Source: an uncultured Actinomycetes bacterium | Lineage (GTDB): Bacteria; Actinomycetota; Acidimicrobiia; Acidimicrobiales; Ilumatobacteraceae | Assembly: GCA_903872155.1 (NCBI GenBank) | Contig: CAIQJP010000008.1 | Location: 79,233 to 143,232 of the forward strand | Direction: 5' to 3' | Length of the DNA stretch: 64,000 nt | Shown: one piece after another, positions 61,501 through 64,000 of the stretch | How positions within the stretch are numbered: the first letter of the stretch is position 1 | How the letters are laid out: every line of letters begins with the position of its first letter | Notes under the pieces: generated by a model | What the model was told of the DNA's origin: nothing | The model's database searches: none | What the model saw: the letters and a program-made list of their open reading frames with translations, nothing else | Made by a program: the position numbers and the translations under genes

Positions 61501-64000
61501 GAGTTGGACGAATTCAACTGCACGGTTCGTGACGCATACTCAAGCTTTCAAGACTGGTAATGGTGCATTAACGATTTATGCACCGCAAACAGGTTCGCTT
61601 GATCCGCCGAAAAATTTTGAGGTGTATGGATATCAGGCTCAAGTTCTATTGAACTGGACGCCATCACCAGAATCTGCAGTGACTGGATATCGAATTTCAT
61701 GGGGAACGTCGCAAGGAGTCCTATCGAATTACATCAATATCCCTGGAAGGTTGACTCAGAGTTTCATTCATCATGGTGACAACTTTGCCGTCACCAATAA
61801 ATCGATTACGACAAATGTGGCGACTCTGACGACTAGCTCAGCTCATGGAATCGTCGTCGGTGATGAAGTCATTGTTCAAGGAGTTGGTGCTCCATTCGAT
61901 GGAACTTATGTCGCGACTACTGGAACAACTGGAACAACAATCAAGTACGCGCTCACAAACGCAAACGTGGCCGCAACGGTAGTGAGCCCAACAGGCAATG
62001 TCTCAAAGACGAAAAATCTGTCAATCAATTCGACTTACTACTACGAAATTTCGGCGTTGTATACCGACCCTTCTCGTACGTGCAACACTGCATGCGAATC
62101 GGCATCGTCAAGTCAGCGATACGCGACACCGATCTTTACTCGTGATGTCAACTTCACGTCTACCGATGGCGTACAAACATTCACGGTTCCTGACGGAGTG
62201 ACATGGCTGCAATTTGACGCTGCGGGTGGATCTGGCGGCACTGGCAACACTGGTGTTGGTGGAAAAGGTGGTCGTGTCCAAGGTGCAATTCCTGTCACTC
62301 CTGGCGAAGTGTTGTACGTCTATGTTGGCGGCAAAGGTGGCGGTTCTTTAATCGTGACGCAAAATGTTGGTGGTTGGAATGGTGGCGGTAATGGAACTGC
62401 TGCGGGTCAGGGCGGCGGCGGTGGAGGTGCAACTGATATTCGCCGCAATGTTTTCGTCGTGACCGACAAAATTATCCAAGCGAGTGTCGCAACTTTGACA
62501 ATGGCCCAAGCTCACGGATTCAGTATTGGTGACAAAGTAATTGTGAATGGAGTAGGCGCAGAGTTTGACGGCACGTTTACGGTGACGGCAATTAATGCGG
62601 CAAGTAAGACGTTCTCGTATGCGGTAACGACCTCATCGTACGCAGGGCGTATTACGAGTGGCACGGTGTCTGGTCCGAGTGCTTTTGCGACTGCGGCTTC
62701 GTTGGCGACTCGTGTTGTGGTCGCGGGCGGTGGCGGTGGTGGTGGTCATGTCTGGGCTGGTGGTGTTGGTGGTGGTCTCGTTGGCGGTGAAGGCGTGAGT
62801 AATAGTTGCCCAGGCCAGTGTGCTGGTTTTGGTGGTTCGCAAACGTATGGCAACGCTTTAGGTGTTGGTGGAACTGCGCAGGGTTCGGCAGTGCCGTCTT
62901 CTGGCGGCGGTGGTGGTGGTTATTGGGGTGGTTGGGCTTCGGGCGATACGCCGCAACTCGATCGCACTGGTGCCGGTGGTTATTCAGGCGGCGGTGGTGG
63001 TTCGAGCTTTACCTCGGCAAACATCTTGAGTGCGGCTGACCCACGAACGATTTCTGGTGTGGCCCACACGCAAGGTTTCAATCTCGGAAGCGGATATTTA
63101 ACCCTGTCGGTTCCGACTCGCGCTTACCCAACCGGGGTTGATGCAGCAGGTTGGACCGGTTACAACTCAATCAGTTGGGATTCGGCTGATATTTCTGGTG
63201 TGACGAAGTACAAGGTGTATGGCGGGACAACGCAAAACCCAACGACACTGTTAGCAACTCTTCCTGTCGGAACTACAGCGTTCGATCACCACGGTCAAAC
63301 ATTTGCAGTAACGAACAAGGTATTGGCCGGCAATGTCGTGACTCTGACGACGGCAACTGCACATGGTCTCACTGTCAACTCGAATGTTGTTGTCAGCGGA
63401 ATTGATCCGATGTGGGACGGCGTTCGAAAGATCACTGCCGTGACTGCGACGACATTGGCGTTTGCCTTCACTGCAGCGAACGTTGCCTCGACTCCAATAT
63501 CTGCAGGCGTTGTGCAATTGCAAAACGGTTTAACTCTCGGTACTCCGTACTTCTACCGAGTCACTATTGTCACCGGCGCAATCGAGTCACAGAAATCAAC
63601 TGAGGTAACGGCAACTCCAACATTTAGTACGGCACAATCTTTTGCTTCGACGGGTGTTGTACAGCAATACGTAGTTCCCGCAAATGTCACCAAGATCTTT
63701 ATCGATGCACGAGGCGCCCAAGGCGCGACTGGCACTGTCGGACTTGGTGGTAACGGAGGCCGGACTCAAGGGGCTATCGACGTGACGCCTGGTGAAGTGC
63801 TGTATGTCTATGTCGGCGGCAAAGGTGGTGAATTACTGGCATCAAGTATGAACAAAGGCGGTTGGAATGGTGGCGGTAATGGAACTGCTGCAGGTCAGGG
63901 CGGCGGTGGTGGTGGTGCGACTGATATTCGTCGGAACAAGTTTGTGGTGACGAACAAGATTGTGCAGGCAAGTGTTGCGACGTTGACAACTTCGGTGACT
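55586..64000 (+). CDS. Giant secreted S8 protease with alternating FN3-like and glycine-rich domains, truncated by the window
   Basis: The frame opens after a stop at 55574, starts at GTG 55586 and stays open to 64000 (2805 codons and more). A signal peptide (HVFAALLVSATLFSFLPLS) is followed by FN3 (about 65-170), an I9-like prodomain (about 171-255) and an S8 domain (Asp305, His381, Ser561; VIDTG, HGTH, GTSMAAAH). The rest alternates FN3-like domains (YRVQWGT, YYYQAAFIYTD) and glycine-rich domains of the ALK/LTK type (GGWNGGGAG, GGGGASDIRR, RRILVAGGGGG): five pairs in the window. A 70-residue module is inserted in nine places. The complete triad implies an active extracellular protease; the rest may bind surfaces or polymers. 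The end is not seen. Confidence 0.9.
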   Translation, partial: MGLNRALSESRDRFSRTHVFAALLVSATLFSFLPLSVNRASALAEANTRCSELFTNDAAILAIDCPSAPTNVNVLPADQGVEVSWDAISTETFVDDTIANTVAQDVNAPTSFQVKLSPGDIVVNVAATSHTASITGLMNGKDYEVNVVAINEFGASEIVGPLSVTPTSGREGVVGQLVVQYEDGVDATMSDGVATGSQSVDNVELTSSADLGEGLHTVELSESVTEAEAQVIIDELEADPRIAWAEVDGILATADVSDPDYSTRQWNLWGEFGIAHSLRAPASSTAPTDSLPGGDGQGVTVAVIDTGITPHADMTQQVLQGYDFVSDRPELSAVRETEGDKVGFDGDYVDPEAFGLAGWDNNPSDPGDWRGVAPVRPSSWHGTHVAGIIGAQTNNGIGIAGVASGATILPIRALSWNGGLSSDVAAAIIWAAGGHIAGVNDNQNPARVINLSMASRAMCSATLQTAIDTATELGSVVVVAAGNANSDVRDYSPANCEQVISVGATDATGGRAIYSNFGDGVDVYAPGGDLNASGDLGIYSLSNAGLREPGSESYAYRQGTSMAAAHISGLLARLISAQPSLTESELRSALNVNDTGTVSPTEPCVVDAQKTCDSSVVEIAAAPSSPTGLVLNADVRAVAMKWTPSADTTVTGLRVQWGTSASALTNQFTVSGRTVESFIHSGNPVRVTNKALTANVATITTDVAHGLGVGELVFISGVDATFDGTYTIKTTTATTFTYDRVAANVASTALTTAGSAQKSNSLAIGQTYYYQAAFIYTDNTQTCTTSCVSAFSSTVSAQTQFSQSLVYSYTGGVQSYVVPAGVTTLSVDAIGADGGATTFAAGIGGRVQAVVPVTPGEVLFVFVGGTNADSTGGWNGGGAGTSPGLGGGGASDIRRGISITNAALTTNVVTLTTSTAHGFAAGNSIVVAGLGAPFDGTYSVVAAPSTTTFTYSKTSANVASAAVNGAVIQALPASSWARRILVAGGGGGAGSHTNAGSAGGLVATSGVAYGSPGGVGATQSTGNALGVGGIGTTNAGGGGGGYWGGGSGAAYTGGGGGSSFTTTGIFGLVHTSGYVNDVSNGSIRLSLPQVSTMPTPTQLVGTGWSRRSELTWATPGVNDVTGYRVKWGTDIANIVNQFDIAGGATTSFTHSGTPIAITSKSMTATVATLTTSTDHGLSVGQEIAVTGVDSTFNGTFVVASVPTTKTFTYALAGTAVAVTAVTPTGLVQRTNNLILGQNYYYKIAAIYTDMTQTCTTFCLSSFTATSTVIGRYGSTQTFAFNDGTYTYKVPAGVTQIQVDAQGAQGGSTSPANGGLGGRVQASVPVTPGETLFIYVGGGGGTFYPYSYKDPSTGGRNGGGAGTGASNGGGGATDIRRGFTITNAALTNNVVTITTSVAHGFAVGNSVVVDGLSDVYNGTYTVTAVTANTFSYAKTNANVGSATADGAVFYSNPALGLSRRILVAGGGGGSSTQSSKDGGAGGGLVGGKGLGNSCPSQCGGMGGGQTFGSALGIGGVGTNNAGGGGGGYWGGYGSGQANQPGTDGVGGYSGGGGGSSWTANDLVFVKHTQGYRSGNGQLIITTAASSTIPGPSNLAVLGGVSQNYVSWTASSNQEANGYRIKWGTSSGALTNIIDVTGGSTNEYLHTGLTMGTRYYYSIAIIYTDLNSACQAICLSDFSAEVSETTRFAAANTFGFTETIQSYKVPDGVTQILVDAQGGQGGQTGTAIGGLGGRVQATLDVTPGETLFVFVGGGGGDNHPAKYQTPITGGLNGGGGGTGTGGGGGGATDIRRGTAVTGASLTSRVATLTTSAAHGLAVGNSFVVANVGTPFDGTFIATAVTTTTVSYALVNIDINQTTVNGALIRNVTNVGLSSRLLVAGGGGGTGNTNKNGGAGGGLTGGEGASNSCPTGISGNCSGLGASQYYGNALGDGATATATNAGGGGGGYRGGYASGQSPQQWRTAVEGYSGGGGGSSWTNSTARFVTHTQAFKTGNGALTIYAPQTGSLDPPKNFEVYGYQAQVLLNWTPSPESAVTGYRISWGTSQGVLSNYINIPGRLTQSFIHHGDNFAVTNKSITTNVATLTTSSAHGIVVGDEVIVQGVGAPFDGTYVATTGTTGTTIKYALTNANVAATVVSPTGNVSKTKNLSINSTYYYEISALYTDPSRTCNTACESASSSQRYATPIFTRDVNFTSTDGVQTFTVPDGVTWLQFDAAGGSGGTGNTGVGGKGGRVQGAIPVTPGEVLYVYVGGKGGGSLIVTQNVGGWNGGGNGTAAGQGGGGGGATDIRRNVFVVTDKIIQASVATLTMAQAHGFSIGDKVIVNGVGAEFDGTFTVTAINAASKTFSYAVTTSSYAGRITSGTVSGPSAFATAASLATRVVVAGGGGGGGHVWAGGVGGGLVGGEGVSNSCPGQCAGFGGSQTYGNALGVGGTAQGSAVPSSGGGGGGYWGGWASGDTPQLDRTGAGGYSGGGGGSSFTSANILSAADPRTISGVAHTQGFNLGSGYLTLSVPTRAYPTGVDAAGWTGYNSISWDSADISGVTKYKVYGGTTQNPTTLLATLPVGTTAFDHHGQTFAVTNKVLAGNVVTLTTATAHGLTVNSNVVVSGIDPMWDGVRKITAVTATTLAFAFTAANVASTPISAGVVQLQNGLTLGTPYFYRVTIVTGAIESQKSTEVTATPTFSTAQSFASTGVVQQYVVPANVTKIFIDARGAQGATGTVGLGGNGGRTQGAIDVTPGEVLYVYVGGKGGELLASSMNKGGWNGGGNGTAAGQGGGGGGATDIRRNKFVVTNKIVQASVATLTTSVT
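57640..64000 (+). repeat. Nine copies of a 70-residue beta-rich module nested in two different host domains
   Basis: Copies begin near 57640, 58273, 59050, 59715, 60958, 61785, 62447, 63300 and 63934 (the last is cut). Each runs NVxTLTT, AHGxxxGxxVxVxGV, a F[DN]GT motif, and a T[FY][TS]Y end. They interrupt FN3-like domains at 57640, 59050, 61785 and 63300, and glycine-rich domains just after DIRR elsewhere. The FN3-like domain at about 60340-60640 lacks the insert. Confidence 0.85.
58000..64000 (+). repeat. Five glycine-rich (ALK/LTK-type) domains
   Basis: Domains lie at about 58000-58850, 59400-60330, 60650-61590, 62150-63110 and 63630 to the window end. Each starts Y.VP.GVT, has TPGE.L.V.VGG, GGxNGGG, GGGGATDIRR, then RR[IL]LVAGGGGG and GGGGGGYWGG, and ends SGGGGGSSW/F. 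The DNA is rich in GGT/GGC runs. Confidence 0.8.

Noticed and set aside
57640..64000. Regularly spaced repeats that could look like a CRISPR array
   Set aside because: The repeats are long, in frame, degenerate at the DNA level and encode protein modules; no short identical repeats with unique spacers.
1..64000. tRNA or rRNA genes, insertion sequences and prophage genes
   Set aside because: No cloverleaf, rRNA core, transposase or integrase pattern was recognised in any gap or open frame; a covariance-model and transposase search would be the decisive test.

Overview
The window is densely packed bacterial chromosome. Base composition looks moderate (about half G+C by eye, not computed), gaps are short, GTG and TTG starts are common, and there are many stop/start overlaps. 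F420-type enzymes (a PPOX-fold protein and an LLM-class oxidoreductase), a DUF4916 Nudix protein and a mycobacterial-style ceoB/ceoC potassium locus point to an actinobacterium. The moderate G+C and large secreted subtilases suggest an aquatic Acidimicrobiia-like lineage, which is inference. I see no tRNA, rRNA, insertion sequence, prophage or CRISPR array, and no gene-free stretch longer than 300 bases.

Layout. 1-12.7 kb is housekeeping: an MFS fragment, a TauD-type dioxygenase, DNA glycosylases (tag and a Nei/Fpg-like protein without its usual catalytic N-terminus), an FtsX/MacB-like ABC exporter pair, a 1-Cys peroxiredoxin and a nitroreductase. 12.7-20.8 kb holds two secreted S8 proteases that end in three copies each of a two-cysteine repeat of about 120 residues. 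20.8-24.6 kb has an LLM oxidoreductase, a phosphotransferase and a Baeyer-Villiger-type monooxygenase. 25.0-30.7 kb is a four-gene operon encoding a small regulator-like protein, a DUF4157 (HExxH) protein with a glycine-zipper C-terminus, an unknown two-domain protein and an AAA+ ATPase of the type found in extracellular contractile injection systems (eCIS). No sheath, tube or baseplate gene is nearby.

30.8-42 kb holds an RNA helicase, RF3, a divergent TetR/class-V aminotransferase pair, a VIT1-like transporter, SelO, a nitroreductase, a GH29 fucosidase and a PepSY membrane protein with a metal-binding-like loop. 42-45.6 kb is a potassium locus: OB-fold protein, CeoC, CeoB and a KimA-type transporter. 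45.7-49.5 kb is a translationally coupled aromatic-degradation operon (extradiol dioxygenase, SDR, FAD hydroxylase) with a divergent MarR regulator. 49.5-52.1 kb is another secreted protein carrying the 120-residue repeat. 52.2-55.4 kb has an SDR/TetR pair and a dehalogenase-like hydrolase.

55.6 kb to the end is one giant secreted S8 protease of at least 2805 residues, cut by the window edge. It alternates FN3-like and glycine-rich (ALK/LTK-type) domains. The same module of about 70 residues is inserted inside both domain types; one FN3 copy lacks it and shows the uninterrupted form. Three copies of a 52-bp palindrome-ended element lie at 40.3, 42.0 and 52.2 kb. One of them supplies the last codons of a gene.
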